Part shown: positions 1-8,056 of the stretch, in pieces
Position numbering within the stretch: position 1 is the first letter of the stretch
Layout of the letters: each line of letters begins with the position of its first letter
From: 2-01-FULL-41-14 sp046317875
GTDB taxonomy: Bacteria > Pseudomonadota > Alphaproteobacteria > UBA7879 > UBA5542
Reading direction: 5' to 3'
Assembly: GCA_046317875.1 (NCBI GenBank)
Contig: JBKCVN010000011.1
Coordinates: 1 to 64,000, forward strand
Length of the DNA stretch: 64,000 nucleotides
Made by a program: the position numbers and the translations under genes
The notes under the pieces: model-generated
Databases searched by the model: none
What the model was told of the DNA's origin: nothing
Seen by the model: the letters and a program-made list of their open reading frames with translations, nothing else

Positions 1-341
1 GCTGCCTCAGTGTTCCGCGTCGATGACAGATAGAAATCAATCGTATGACCCCGTTTATCAATGGCCCTATAAAGATAGACCCATTTTCCTTTGACCTTTA
101 CATAAGTTTCATCAACCCGCCAACTGTCCCCCATTGTCGGCTTCCAGTACCATCTCAAGCGTTTTTCAATTTCAGGAGCATACTCTTGGACCCATCGGTA
201 GAGGGTTGAATGATCCACTGTGATCCCTCTTTCCAGCATCATTTCCTCTAAGTCCCGATAACTGATCCCATATTTACAATACCACCTCACACACCCAAGA
301 ATGATCTCTCCCTTAAAATGTTTCCATTTAAAATCTCCCAT
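1..341 (-). CDS. IS6-family transposase, truncated by window edge
   Basis: The visible 113 codons start with MGDFKWKHFKGEIILGCVRW, typical of the short N-terminus of IS6-type DDE transposases. A helix-turn-helix-like stretch follows (SYRDLEEMMLERGI), and then the start of the catalytic RNase H fold (WRVDETYVKVKGKWVYLYRA), whose D is the first of the DDE triad. The start at 341 has a clear ribosome-binding site (GAGGAGG) nine bases upstream. The C-terminal two DDE residues are outside the window, so whether the enzyme is intact is unknown. In this family it catalyses replicative transposition and cointegrate formation. Confidence 0.85.
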   Translation of the reverse strand, partial: MGDFKWKHFKGEIILGCVRWYCKYGISYRDLEEMMLERGITVDHSTLYRWVQEYAPEIEKRLRWYWKPTMGDSWRVDETYVKVKGKWVYLYRAIDKRGHTIDFYLSSTRNTEA

Positions 342-400
342 CCAGATATGCCTCCTCTAAATATCTACAGAATCCTTATACCATGGATGCCTGCTCTTAA

Positions 401-417
401 GTTTTTGCAACAGAGCC
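401..417 (-). repeat. IS6-type terminal inverted repeat
   Basis: Read on the minus strand this is GGCTCTGTTGCAAAAAC, matching the G-G-x-x-CTGTTGCAAA core of IS26/IS257 ends. It lies 59 bases upstream of the transposase start, as in other IS6 elements, and marks the exact junction with flanking DNA at 417/418. Confidence 0.85.
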
Positions 418-588
418 GTCAAGGTTATCACAGACCTGAAAGTGAAAGAGTCTTCTATGGTGGTGAAGGTGGGAACCAAGGTTAAGAATATCCACCTAGT
501 GGAAGGTGATCATGATATTGATTGCCGAATTCCAGGGGTGGGCCAAATGGGATTAAAATCTCAGTTTGTTAAAAAAGTTTTGGAATAA
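418..588 (+). pseudogene. phnA: phnA/yjdM 3' fragment cut by IS6 insertion
   Basis: The 56 codons from 418 to the stop at 586-588 encode the C-terminal half of a PhnA (YjdM) zinc-ribbon family protein: TDLKVKESSMVVKVGTKVKN followed by LVEGDHDIDC and KSQFVKKVLE. The family is about 110 residues long and its N-terminal zinc ribbon is absent here. The frame is open right up to the insertion-sequence end, so the break is caused by the element rather than by slow decay. The 5' part may lie beyond the element, outside the window. PhnA's biochemical role is unsettled despite its phosphonate name. Confidence 0.8.
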
Positions 589-625
589 AATCACAGACAC
601 AAACTCAACACTGCATCGAGGTGTT

Positions 626-1717
626 TTAAGAAACAATGATCCCTCCCGAAACGGGCTTTCTGACCCCCGTAGTGGTGGGCTCGCTTAAAGGCAAACCTTT
701 TACAGCTCGGGCCGCCAAAAAGGCAAAAGCTTGGGCTTCCATATAATCTCCATCCCACCCAATTTCTTCTGTGGTTTTGACAAAAACTGGGCTTAGGTGA
801 AATGCCAAACGATTGATTAATGTTTTGTTAAGGCGGCCGCCACCCGTGATGATATATAGATGAGGTTGCGCGGGGAAAAAAGAGGTTCCGGCCTTAATCG
901 CAAGGGCTGTCATTTCCGTAAGGGTGGCCAACCCATCTGGGGGCGAGAGATAGGATACAGTTGAGAAATCAAAATCTTGTCGATCTAAAGATTTGGGGGG
1001 CACTTGTTTGAAGTACGGATGGTTCTTAAACTGTTCTAAAATCGATGCTTCTATGTGGCCTTGGGCTGCAATTTGGCCCCCCTCGTCATACCGTTGCTGA
1101 TAGTAGATTTTTACCCAGTCATCTAACAAGGCATTTCCTGGCCCCATATCAAAGGCTAAGAGCTGATCATCTTCTCCAATCCATGTGACATTCGAAATGC
1201 CTCCGATATTAATAATAGCTAGGGGTTTTTGCAGATATTGGGCGAGGGCGCGCTGATATAGGGGGACTAAGGGAGCTCCCTCGCCTCCATGTCTTAGATC
1301 GTTCTCGCGCAGATTATAAACAACTTTGGTTTGGGTTAGGTGCCTTAATAGCTTTCCATCCCCAATTTGCCATGTATGGGGGTTTTTAAATCGAGAGGGC
1401 GGTTGATGAAGAATTGTATGCCCATGGAACCCAATTAACTCTACATTATGGGAAGAGATAGAAAACTTTTTAAGATAATGATGGAATGCCTCGGCATGCA
1501 GATGCGTCAATTCTTTTTCAATGGCTTCAATTTCTGGGGTTTTAGTGTCTTGACCCAGAATATGGCGTAGTTTTTCACGGAACTCATCCGTATAGGGGAC
1601 CATGAACCCGGGGGCCATTTCAAAGATATGATGTCCATCCGTTTTTATGGCTGCCACATCAATGCCATCCATAGATGTCCCACTCATCATGCCAATAACC
1701 CACTTACCAGATGTCAT
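626..1717 (-). CDS. anmK: Anhydro-N-acetylmuramic acid kinase AnmK
   Basis: This 363-residue protein is of normal family length. It begins with the signature GMMSGTSMDGIDVAAI (about residues 9-24), the AnmK phosphate-binding segment, and later carries INIGGISNVTWI and AFDMGPGNALLDDW. AnmK cleaves and phosphorylates 1,6-anhydro-N-acetylmuramic acid to MurNAc-6-phosphate in the cytoplasm during cell-wall recycling. It overlaps the upstream DUF721 gene by four bases (ATGA), so the two are probably translationally coupled at the end of the degP-fabI-yggT-dciA-anmK run. The AmpG-like permease at 39615 would supply its substrate, which fits an active recycling route. Confidence 0.93.
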   Translation of the reverse strand: MTSGKWVIGMMSGTSMDGIDVAAIKTDGHHIFEMAPGFMVPYTDEFREKLRHILGQDTKTPEIEAIEKELTHLHAEAFHHYLKKFSISSHNVELIGFHGHTILHQPPSRFKNPHTWQIGDGKLLRHLTQTKVVYNLRENDLRHGGEGAPLVPLYQRALAQYLQKPLAIINIGGISNVTWIGEDDQLLAFDMGPGNALLDDWVKIYYQQRYDEGGQIAAQGHIEASILEQFKNHPYFKQVPPKSLDRQDFDFSTVSYLSPPDGLATLTEMTALAIKAGTSFFPAQPHLYIITGGGRLNKTLINRLAFHLSPVFVKTTEEIGWDGDYMEAQAFAFLAARAVKGLPLSEPTTTGVRKPVSGGIIVS

Positions 1718-2220
1718 GATGGATTTTCCTTTTGGGTGAAAAGACTCTTCCCTAAATTTTCCAGGGCCTCTTTCAGATCGCCGTCTGGGGTTTCTTTTAA
1801 TAAGTTTTTCAGTTCTTCTTCTTGCGCTAGGGTCAATGAGGCAGGGGAGTTAGGGTAAGTGTGAGGTGCAGATAAGGATGAAGGATTTTTCGTTTGCTGC
1901 AGGGTGATTTTATCAAAAGCTTGGTATCCAATAAATTGGTTAACCTTTGATAAAATAAAAGGCTGCAGGTGGTGAGCCATCAAGGCCACGCTGCCATTAC
2001 TAACGGAAAGATGAAGGGAAGCCCCCGTGTTTTTATTTTTTGGGAAAATAACTTTCTCAGGTTTTAATTGAGAGGCATATTTCTGGCCCACGATAATAGG
2101 CCAATCGTACAAAATAGAGGCCAGAAAATTTTCTTTTTTAGATATAAGAGTGCGGGTCAGAAAGCTGGAAACTTTGCCAGCGGATTGAAGGCCTTTGGGT
2201 GGGAAGTTATGGTTGGCCAT
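1714..2220 (-). CDS. dciA: DUF721/DciA-family protein
   Basis: The 168-residue product has the DUF721 layout in its first 110 residues: an LTRTLISKKENFLASILYDW helix, then PIIVGQKYASQLKPEKVIFP, then a hydrophobic strand-helix segment (LHLSVSNGSVALMAHHLQPF). DUF721 proteins (DciA) help load the replicative helicase DnaB in bacteria lacking DnaC; alphaproteobacteria belong to that group. The C-terminal 60 residues are low-complexity and charged, typical of the disordered tail. It starts 15 bases after yggT and overlaps anmK by four bases. No strong Shine-Dalgarno sequence is seen before its start. Function is by family; confidence is moderate because the domain is divergent. Confidence 0.75.
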   Translation of the reverse strand: MANHNFPPKGLQSAGKVSSFLTRTLISKKENFLASILYDWPIIVGQKYASQLKPEKVIFPKNKNTGASLHLSVSNGSVALMAHHLQPFILSKVNQFIGYQAFDKITLQQTKNPSSLSAPHTYPNSPASLTLAQEEELKNLLKETPDGDLKEALENLGKSLFTQKENPS

Positions 2221-2235
2221 GACCGGAATGCCTGT

Positions 2236-2568
2236 CTACAAAGACAAGGCCCTGAACAAAACATCTTGCATGAAATATTTTATTAAAAGACGACTGAGGA
2301 ATTCTTGCAAAAAGTAAATAATCAGGAAAAGCACCAATATGGAAAGATCAAGGCCCCCTACCACTGGAACCACTTTGCGGATCTTTTGGGCAACGGGATG
2401 AATGATTTTGTGAAGAAACCCATAGACCGTATCAATAAATTGATTTCCTTTGGCCAATAAATTGAAAACCATTAATAAGTGAACAACAACGTATACAATG
2501 AGGGCCCATTTATAAAGCTCAATCAATAAAAGAAAGATCTTTAATAAAGGATAAAGAATAATGTCCAT
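2236..2568 (-). CDS. yggT: YggT-family membrane protein
   Basis: This 110-residue protein contains two hydrophobic segments flanking a short loop with the YggT core (YKWALIVYVVVHLLMVFNLL, then FLHKIIHPVAQKIRKVVPVV, then LDLSILVLFLIIYFLQEFL). The start at 2568 is preferred over one eleven codons further up because GGAGGG lies six bases before it. YggT proteins are small inner-membrane proteins linked to osmotic tolerance or division-site organisation; the exact role is not settled. It sits between fabI and dciA in the same orientation with very short gaps. Confidence 0.85.
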   Translation of the reverse strand: MDIILYPLLKIFLLLIELYKWALIVYVVVHLLMVFNLLAKGNQFIDTVYGFLHKIIHPVAQKIRKVVPVVGGLDLSILVLFLIIYFLQEFLSRLLIKYFMQDVLFRALSL

Positions 2569-2593
2569 GATGTGCCCTCCGTTATTATTATAT

Positions 2594-3400
2594 TTATACA
2601 ATACTTATATCGGGAGCGTCTATGGATTTCATGCCCACCACATTATATCCACAGTCCACATGATGAATTTCTCCAGTCACGGCCGAGGAAAGATCGCTTA
2701 GTAGGTAAAGCCCGCTTTTGCCCACTTCGTCTAGAAGAACATTCCGTTTTAATGGAGAGTTATATTGATTCCATTTTAGAATATATCCAAAATCGCCAAT
2801 CCCTGAGGAAGCAAGGGTACGTGCAGGCCCTGCGGAGAGAGCATTCACACGAATATTATGTTTGCCCAGGTCTACGGCTAAATATTTAACGCTGGCTTCC
2901 AGGGCTGCTTTGGCCACACCCATTACGTTGTAATGGGGCATAACCTTTTCGGCCCCATAGTAACTGAGTGTTAATAAACTGCCCCCTTCGGGCATAAGGG
3001 GAAGAGCGCGACGGCAAATAGAGGTGAACGAATAACATGAAATATCTAAGGCCATATTAAAGTTATTTTTAGACGTGTCAAAATATGGACCTTTTAATTC
3101 TTCTTTGTCCGAGAAAGCAATGGCATGCAGGATGAAATCAATCTTTCCCCATTTTTTCTTTAGGGTTTCAAAAACCTGGTCCAAATTGTCTTCATTGGAT
3201 ACATCACACGGGATAATAAAATCAGACCCCACAGATCCGGCCAATGGGCGCACGCGTTTTTCAAGAATTTCACCTTGGTACGTAAAGGCAAGCTCAGCCC
3301 CTTGCTGATGTAAATGATGGGCAATCCCCCACGCTAGGGATTTATCATTGGCCACACCCATAATAAGACCACGTTTTCCGTGCATTAAGCCTTTAGTCAT
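2594..3400 (-). CDS. fabI: Enoyl-[acyl-carrier-protein] reductase FabI
   Basis: The 268-residue short-chain dehydrogenase fold protein starts MTKGLMHGKRGLIMGVANDK, the FabI-type nucleotide-binding region. It has the catalytic Tyr-x6-Lys in PHYNVMGVAKAALE and the typical FabI segment NALSAGPARTLASSGI. It reduces trans-2-enoyl-ACP in the last step of type II fatty acid elongation, using NADH. The start at 3400 follows an AAGGA motif and matches family length. A start at 3457, overlapping the degP stop by four bases, would add 19 residues without family precedent. The accA gene at 5773 serves the first committed step of the same pathway. Confidence 0.93.
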   Translation of the reverse strand: MTKGLMHGKRGLIMGVANDKSLAWGIAHHLHQQGAELAFTYQGEILEKRVRPLAGSVGSDFIIPCDVSNEDNLDQVFETLKKKWGKIDFILHAIAFSDKEELKGPYFDTSKNNFNMALDISCYSFTSICRRALPLMPEGGSLLTLSYYGAEKVMPHYNVMGVAKAALEASVKYLAVDLGKHNIRVNALSAGPARTLASSGIGDFGYILKWNQYNSPLKRNVLLDEVGKSGLYLLSDLSSAVTGEIHHVDCGYNVVGMKSIDAPDISIV

Positions 3401-3453
3401 TCTTTTTTCCTTTTGTGCATAAACTTTGATTTGTAAAGTGTGGGGTGAATTTG

Positions 3454-4923
3454 TCAATCTTCTTTTTTTGATTCCGGCTTTTGTTTTAGTGTAATAAATA
3501 GTTTTTGTCCAAATCGATAGACCAGTAACAACAAGCTTTTTTTCGAGAGACTAGCTTTGTTAAGTTCACTTTCAAAACTTTCTAAGGACACAACTGGGGA
3601 TTTATTAATTTCTAAAATAATATCCCCCACCATTAGGCCCTGTTTTTCCGCCAGACCACCTTCTTGGGTGTCCGAAATTAACACTCCTTGAATAGCAGGG
3701 TTCTCAGCTTGGAATCGTTGCCTGAACTGCCACGTAAGGGACGTCACACCAAAATCGTAATCTTTGCATTCAATGTGATCTTTTAATTCATTTTTGCTGG
3801 TTTTGATCGTTTTTTTGTAATCTTCGTGGCTTTGGAATTCCTGTAGTTTTACAGAAATGTTTTTATGCGACCCTTCGCGCCATAGGTGAATAGAAACCGT
3901 TTCACCCACACCCAACTGTCCAATAGTACGGCTGACATCGGGCGAGTCTTTTATTTTCTTATTATTAATTTTTAAAATAATATCACGGGGTTGAATTCCT
4001 GCTTCCTTGGCAGGGCCGTTGTCTGTGACAGTGACTACCAAAGCACCTTCGGGCTTTTTAAGGTTTAAATTTTCAGCAATTTCAGCTGTTACCCCTTGGA
4101 CCATCAGACCAATCCATGCCCGACGCACACGACCATAATCAATTATATTTTGCACCACTTTTTTTGCAATATTGGCAGGGATGGCTAGGCCCACCCCGTC
4201 ACTTCCACCCGAGGAGGTAATAATTGCAAAATTGACCCCGATTACCTTGCCGTTAGTGTTAATCAAGGGGCCCCCTGAGTTTCCTTTGTTAATGGCGGCA
4301 TCGGTTTGGATAAAGTTATTAATCAGTTGGGAGGGCATAATTCCCAATAATGGATCGCTTAAATCACGGGCAGGGGAGGAAATAATGCCTGCTGTTAGGG
4401 TTGGCCCTAGTCCATATGCATTTCCGCAAGCAATGGCCCAATCCCCTAGACTAATGGAATCGGAATCAGCCCAGGATAGGGCTGGTATTTTTTTAGAGCT
4501 ATCGACCTTTAATACAGCTAGATCGGTGCCAGCATCATAGCCGATTAAACTGGCGTCTTTTGTCGTTTCGTCCATAAATGTAACTTTAATTTTTATGGCA
4601 TTTTCAACCGTATGGTAATTGGTGACAATGTATCCCCGGGGATCCACCACAAAACCTGACCCCAAGGCCCCAATTCGTCGAGGATTATTTAAAATCTCGG
4701 ATCCAAAAATATCTTTGCGGGGCGTTAAAACCATGGTAGCTATACGGTTCTTTAAAGCTTCATCATCGCTGATTTGGGCGATCACCGCTATACTGACCAC
4801 GGCTGGCATGGTTTTGGCACCTATTTTGGAAAACCCACTGCTGATCAGCCCCGTATGGGTAGGTTGACAAAATAAAATGTTTGCTAAAAAAAAGGCAAAG
4901 AAATATATGGATTTGAAAATCAT
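3454..4923 (-). CDS. degP: Do/HtrA-like periplasmic serine protease with two PDZ domains
   Basis: The 489-residue protein has an N-terminal hydrophobic export signal (IYFFAFFLANILFC), a trypsin-like domain and two PDZ domains. The catalytic triad is visible: His104 (TNYHTVENA), Asp134 (AGTDLAVLKV) and Ser216 (KGNSGGPL). The first PDZ begins near IGLMVQGVTAEIAE and the second around GVLISDTQEGGLAEKQGL. DegP-type proteases degrade or refold misfolded envelope proteins. A cysteine in FCQPT at residue 19 could suggest lipidation, but the residues before it are not a good lipobox. It heads the minus-strand run and is divergent from mrp. Which Deg paralogue it equals (DegP or DegQ) cannot be decided from sequence alone. 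Confidence 0.92.
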   Translation of the reverse strand: MIFKSIYFFAFFLANILFCQPTHTGLISSGFSKIGAKTMPAVVSIAVIAQISDDEALKNRIATMVLTPRKDIFGSEILNNPRRIGALGSGFVVDPRGYIVTNYHTVENAIKIKVTFMDETTKDASLIGYDAGTDLAVLKVDSSKKIPALSWADSDSISLGDWAIACGNAYGLGPTLTAGIISSPARDLSDPLLGIMPSQLINNFIQTDAAINKGNSGGPLINTNGKVIGVNFAIITSSGGSDGVGLAIPANIAKKVVQNIIDYGRVRRAWIGLMVQGVTAEIAENLNLKKPEGALVVTVTDNGPAKEAGIQPRDIILKINNKKIKDSPDVSRTIGQLGVGETVSIHLWREGSHKNISVKLQEFQSHEDYKKTIKTSKNELKDHIECKDYDFGVTSLTWQFRQRFQAENPAIQGVLISDTQEGGLAEKQGLMVGDIILEINKSPVVSLESFESELNKASLSKKSLLLLVYRFGQKLFITLKQKPESKKED

Positions 4924-5022
4924 GTTGTCAGCCGTTGTGGATTTATTTTAACAATAAACTTATGTCATTAGCCTCAAAAAAACAAGCTTTATAGACTAGG
5001 CTTAAGGAACAAAATAAAAATC

Positions 5023-5793
5023 ATGAATTTTTCAAAAATAAATTTACCACAGGTTCAACACATCATTGCTGTAGCTTCTGGAAAGGGTGGGGTAGGCAAG
5101 TCCACCGTTGCGTGGAATCTGGCCGTGGGTATGGGTGAAAAAGGGCTGAAGGTGGGATTAGTGGACGCTGATATTTATGGTCCCTCATTGGGTGTTTTAA
5201 CGGGCCATCATGATAAGCCTGTCCTAAAAGACGGAAAGTTTGTGCCCTTTGAAAAACATGGGGTCCATATCATGTCCATGGGATTTTTATTAAACCAAGA
5301 TCAGCCTGTCATGTGGCGGGGGCCCATGATTCAAACAGCCATAAAACAGTTATTTAAAGATGTGGATTGGCCCGCCTTGGATGTTTTGGTGGTGGATATG
5401 CCTCCAGGTACGGGGGATGCACATTTGACAGTGGCCCAAAGTTTAACGCTGACAGGTGTTATTTTGGTGTCCACCCCCCAATATATGGCCTGGATCGATG
5501 CCTTGAAATGCTTAAAAACATTCCAAACCTTAAAAGTACCCATCTTGGGGGTAATTGAAAACATGAGCCGCTTAGAGTGCCCCCATTGTAAGCATGAGAT
5601 GGGGCTCGGCATGGAAGATTTATCCTTACTTTGTAAAAATCACCAGATTCCTTATCTGGGAAGTCTGCATTTTCAAACAGAAATAGCCCAGGATAACGAC
5701 CAGGGAACACCGTCCATCCTTAAGACGGATACTCTTTTTTATAAAGAGCTTAAATTGATTCTAGATAAAATCTTAAAACCGGCCCATTTCTAA
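5023..5793 (+). CDS. mrp: Mrp/NBP35-family iron-sulfur carrier ATPase
   Basis: The 256-residue P-loop protein has a deviant Walker A (SGKGGVGKST, residues 19-28), an MRP-type Walker B region (VVDMPPGTGD, 124-132), and the CxxC pair Cys186/Cys189 (ECPHCKHE) that holds a bridging 4Fe-4S cluster in the dimer. Mrp/ApbC proteins bind and transfer Fe-S clusters to target proteins. Many bacterial Mrp proteins carry an N-terminal MIP18 (DUF59) domain; here the protein starts only about 12 residues before the P-loop, so that domain is missing. It is transcribed alone, divergent from degP, and its last 21 bases overlap the convergent accA. Confidence 0.9.
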   Translation: MNFSKINLPQVQHIIAVASGKGGVGKSTVAWNLAVGMGEKGLKVGLVDADIYGPSLGVLTGHHDKPVLKDGKFVPFEKHGVHIMSMGFLLNQDQPVMWRGPMIQTAIKQLFKDVDWPALDVLVVDMPPGTGDAHLTVAQSLTLTGVILVSTPQYMAWIDALKCLKTFQTLKVPILGVIENMSRLECPHCKHEMGLGMEDLSLLCKNHQIPYLGSLHFQTEIAQDNDQGTPSILKTDTLFYKELKLILDKILKPAHF

Positions 5794-6717
5794 AAATTTT
5801 TGCCGACGTTGGGCCACCAGTTGTTTTGGCGTAAAGTTTTTCAGATCCTTAAGGGATTTTTCAATCGCTTTGCCCATAGCTAAAATGGCTTGGTCTGGTT
5901 GGCGATGGGCCCCTCCTAAGGGTTCGGGGATAATTTCATCTATTAACTTAAGCTCGGCTAGATCTAAAGCTGTTAGTTTTTGGGCTTCTGCCGCTTCTTT
6001 CTTTTTATCCGCACTGCGCCACAAAATTGAGGCACAGCCTTCCGGTGATACAACCGAATATATGGAGTGTTCTAACATCAGAATACGGTTGGCCGTAGCA
6101 ATGGCAATGGCTCCTCCTGAGCCGCCTTCCCCAATAATGCAGGCGATCAGGGGAACAGATGCAGATAAACACACATCAATCGATCGAGCAATCGCTTCGG
6201 CTTGTCCCCGTTCTTCCGCATCCACACCAGGATAGGCGCCGGCGGTATCAATAAATGTGATAATCGGCAATTCGAACTGAGTGGCCAATTTCATCAAGCG
6301 TTGGGCTTTACGATAACCTTCGGGACGGGGGGCACCAAAGTTGTGATGCATGCGTGTTTTAATGTCATGGCCCTTTTCCTGGCCAATCACCACCACAGAC
6401 TGGCCTTTAAACTTACCAAGCCCACCAACAATCGCCGCATCTTCACCAAAAACCCGATCTCCTGAAAGCTCTGTAAAATCATCGATTAACAGTTTTACGT
6501 AGTCTAGAAAGTGAGGGCGTTCAGGATGTCTGGCTACTTGGACTTTTTCCCAAGGAGAGAGCTTTTTATAGGTATCCCCCAACATCTTATCTAGTTTTTT
6601 TTGTAAGATAGAGACTTCTTCCACAATGTCTATTTCTTTATTTTCAGACATTTTGCTTAAGTCGGTTATTTTTTCTTCCAAATCCCGTATCTGTTTTTCG
6701 AAGTCTAATTCGTACAT
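5773..6717 (-). CDS. accA: Acetyl-CoA carboxylase carboxyltransferase subunit alpha
   Basis: The 314-residue protein matches AccA end to end. It has an N-terminal coiled-coil helix (LDFEKQIRDLEEKITDLSKM), the RHPERPHFLDYVKLLIDDFT segment, RPEGYRKAQRLMKLATQFEL and the crotonase-fold oxyanion region GEGGSGGAIAIATANRILML. With AccD it transfers carboxyl from biotin to acetyl-CoA, giving malonyl-CoA for fatty acid synthesis. Its ATG directly follows the TAA of the upstream O-antigen ligase, with AAGGA inside that gene, so the two are probably cotranscribed. The accB, accC and accD genes are not in the window. Confidence 0.96.
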   Translation of the reverse strand: MYELDFEKQIRDLEEKITDLSKMSENKEIDIVEEVSILQKKLDKMLGDTYKKLSPWEKVQVARHPERPHFLDYVKLLIDDFTELSGDRVFGEDAAIVGGLGKFKGQSVVVIGQEKGHDIKTRMHHNFGAPRPEGYRKAQRLMKLATQFELPIITFIDTAGAYPGVDAEERGQAEAIARSIDVCLSASVPLIACIIGEGGSGGAIAIATANRILMLEHSIYSVVSPEGCASILWRSADKKKEAAEAQKLTALDLAELKLIDEIIPEPLGGAHRQPDQAILAMGKAIEKSLKDLKNFTPKQLVAQRRQKFLEMGRF

Positions 6718-8019
6718 TTATATCTTCCTTTCTTCTGAAGGCAGAACTTTTATGAGTTGAAAGAGCAGAAATGTCAAGGCAACAACGGTTATCATCCAAT
6801 TTTGCCACAATCCAAAGCTAACATTCCAATACACTAAAGCCAGTCCTCCTAAAGCATACAAATATGCTCGATAGATCGGTTCTTTTTTAGAAGCATATTG
6901 CCCTAATTTATACAGAAGAAAGGCCCCTATCACTATACCCCAAAGCCCCAACTCTAACCAAATTTGAAGAGCCCCATTGTGGGGGTGGCGCGATAGAATG
7001 CTTTCGTTATAACAGATGACTCCTCCCCATACATACGGAGTGGTCGAATGAATTTTTTTCACAAAGGGACTATCGGGAACTGTACGAATTTTCTCTTCTA
7101 CTTTTTGAAAGTATGTTGTCTTGTGGTGTATACAAAGGGGGGGGGCCTCTTTTAATTTTGACGCTTGTCCAAACCCATGGCCTGAGAGAGGTTTTCGAAA
7201 AACATGCTGGGAAATTTCATGCCAAATTTGGACACGATGTTGATAGCTGGGGGGAAGATGATGCAAGTGATCAAAAAGGGTTTGGCGGTTAAAGGCGGAT
7301 AAGATGATCACGGGAATAAGGAAGGCATAGAGACTAACAACGGCGATAATCGCTTGTCCACTTCTTTTAAAGAAAAAGGTGAGGATCCCAAAAGACACAG
7401 AAAGAGCAATGGCCAGGCGTGCGGCACTGGGTTGGGCCTTCAGAACCACAAGCAAAAGACTGAGGGCAGATACCCCCACTAATATTTGTCTGGAATGACC
7501 TTTATATTTTTGGACGAGGTACCAAGAAAAGGGAAGAAATAAAAATGTCAGAATCACAACGCCTCTAATGAAAAGATTTTCGTTATAATAAAGTGACCCT
7601 GTTATAAGGCTGGACACCCAATGTCCCCCATACAATTCGGCTAAAAAGAAAACTAAATAAAAGATATAGCCCTGAAAAAAAATATAACTTATTTTTTCCC
7701 TATCTGATAAAGGCAATCTTTTGATACCTTCAAAAGAAAGTACTCCAATAAGACCCAAGGCCAGCATGCGAATAAGATGTAAAAAATCCATTTGGGTACG
7801 GGGGGCAAATACTAGAAAAATAAAAACCAAATAACTGATTGCTGTCCAACCATACTGTTGCCATTTTTTTTGACGTATAAACTGGATAACCACAGAGGGC
7901 CCCTCAAATAAGAAAAAGGCTAAAAGAAAAGAAACAACAATTCCTTTTCCTTTTAAGCTGGCCACAAGGGGAAGAGAGAAAAATAAAATAAATGTACCTA
8001 GGGTTTTAAGGTGGGTCAT
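6718..8019 (-). CDS. O-antigen ligase/polymerase (WaaL/Wzy) family membrane protein
   Basis: The 433-residue protein has about ten to twelve hydrophobic segments and one large hydrophilic loop near residues 255-335. That loop ends in SRHPHNGALQIWLELGLWG, the His-containing motif of the Wzy_C/O-antigen ligase family. Such proteins join undecaprenyl-linked polysaccharide to lipid A core or polymerise repeat units at the periplasmic face. It lies between hemW and accA, 37 bases after hemW, unlinked to other glycan genes; a WecA-like initiating transferase is encoded at 61974. Whether it is a ligase or a polymerase cannot be told from sequence. Confidence 0.82.
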   Translation of the reverse strand: MTHLKTLGTFILFFSLPLVASLKGKGIVVSFLLAFFLFEGPSVVIQFIRQKKWQQYGWTAISYLVFIFLVFAPRTQMDFLHLIRMLALGLIGVLSFEGIKRLPLSDREKISYIFFQGYIFYLVFFLAELYGGHWVSSLITGSLYYNENLFIRGVVILTFLFLPFSWYLVQKYKGHSRQILVGVSALSLLLVVLKAQPSAARLAIALSVSFGILTFFFKRSGQAIIAVVSLYAFLIPVIILSAFNRQTLFDHLHHLPPSYQHRVQIWHEISQHVFRKPLSGHGFGQASKLKEAPPLCIHHKTTYFQKVEEKIRTVPDSPFVKKIHSTTPYVWGGVICYNESILSRHPHNGALQIWLELGLWGIVIGAFLLYKLGQYASKKEPIYRAYLYALGGLALVYWNVSFGLWQNWMITVVALTFLLFQLIKVLPSEERKI

Positions 8020-8056
8020 ATATGGCTTCCTCTGGCATGATGATATGATGTTCTTT

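Larger units (their letters stand above)
1..417 (-). mobile_element. IS6-family insertion sequence, left-end part
   Basis: The window opens inside an IS6/IS26-like element. It shows one terminal inverted repeat (401-417) and the first part of a transposase transcribed away from it. The other end lies outside the window. The element abuts a phnA 3' fragment at 418, so it appears to have inserted in that gene. IS6 elements usually make 8-base target duplications; the candidate on this side is 418-425, but its partner cannot be seen. Confidence 0.85.

Noticed and set aside
3401..3457. Alternative fabI start overlapping the degP stop by four bases
   Set aside because: It adds 19 residues not found in the family, while the ATG at 3400 has AAGGA upstream and the expected N-terminus.
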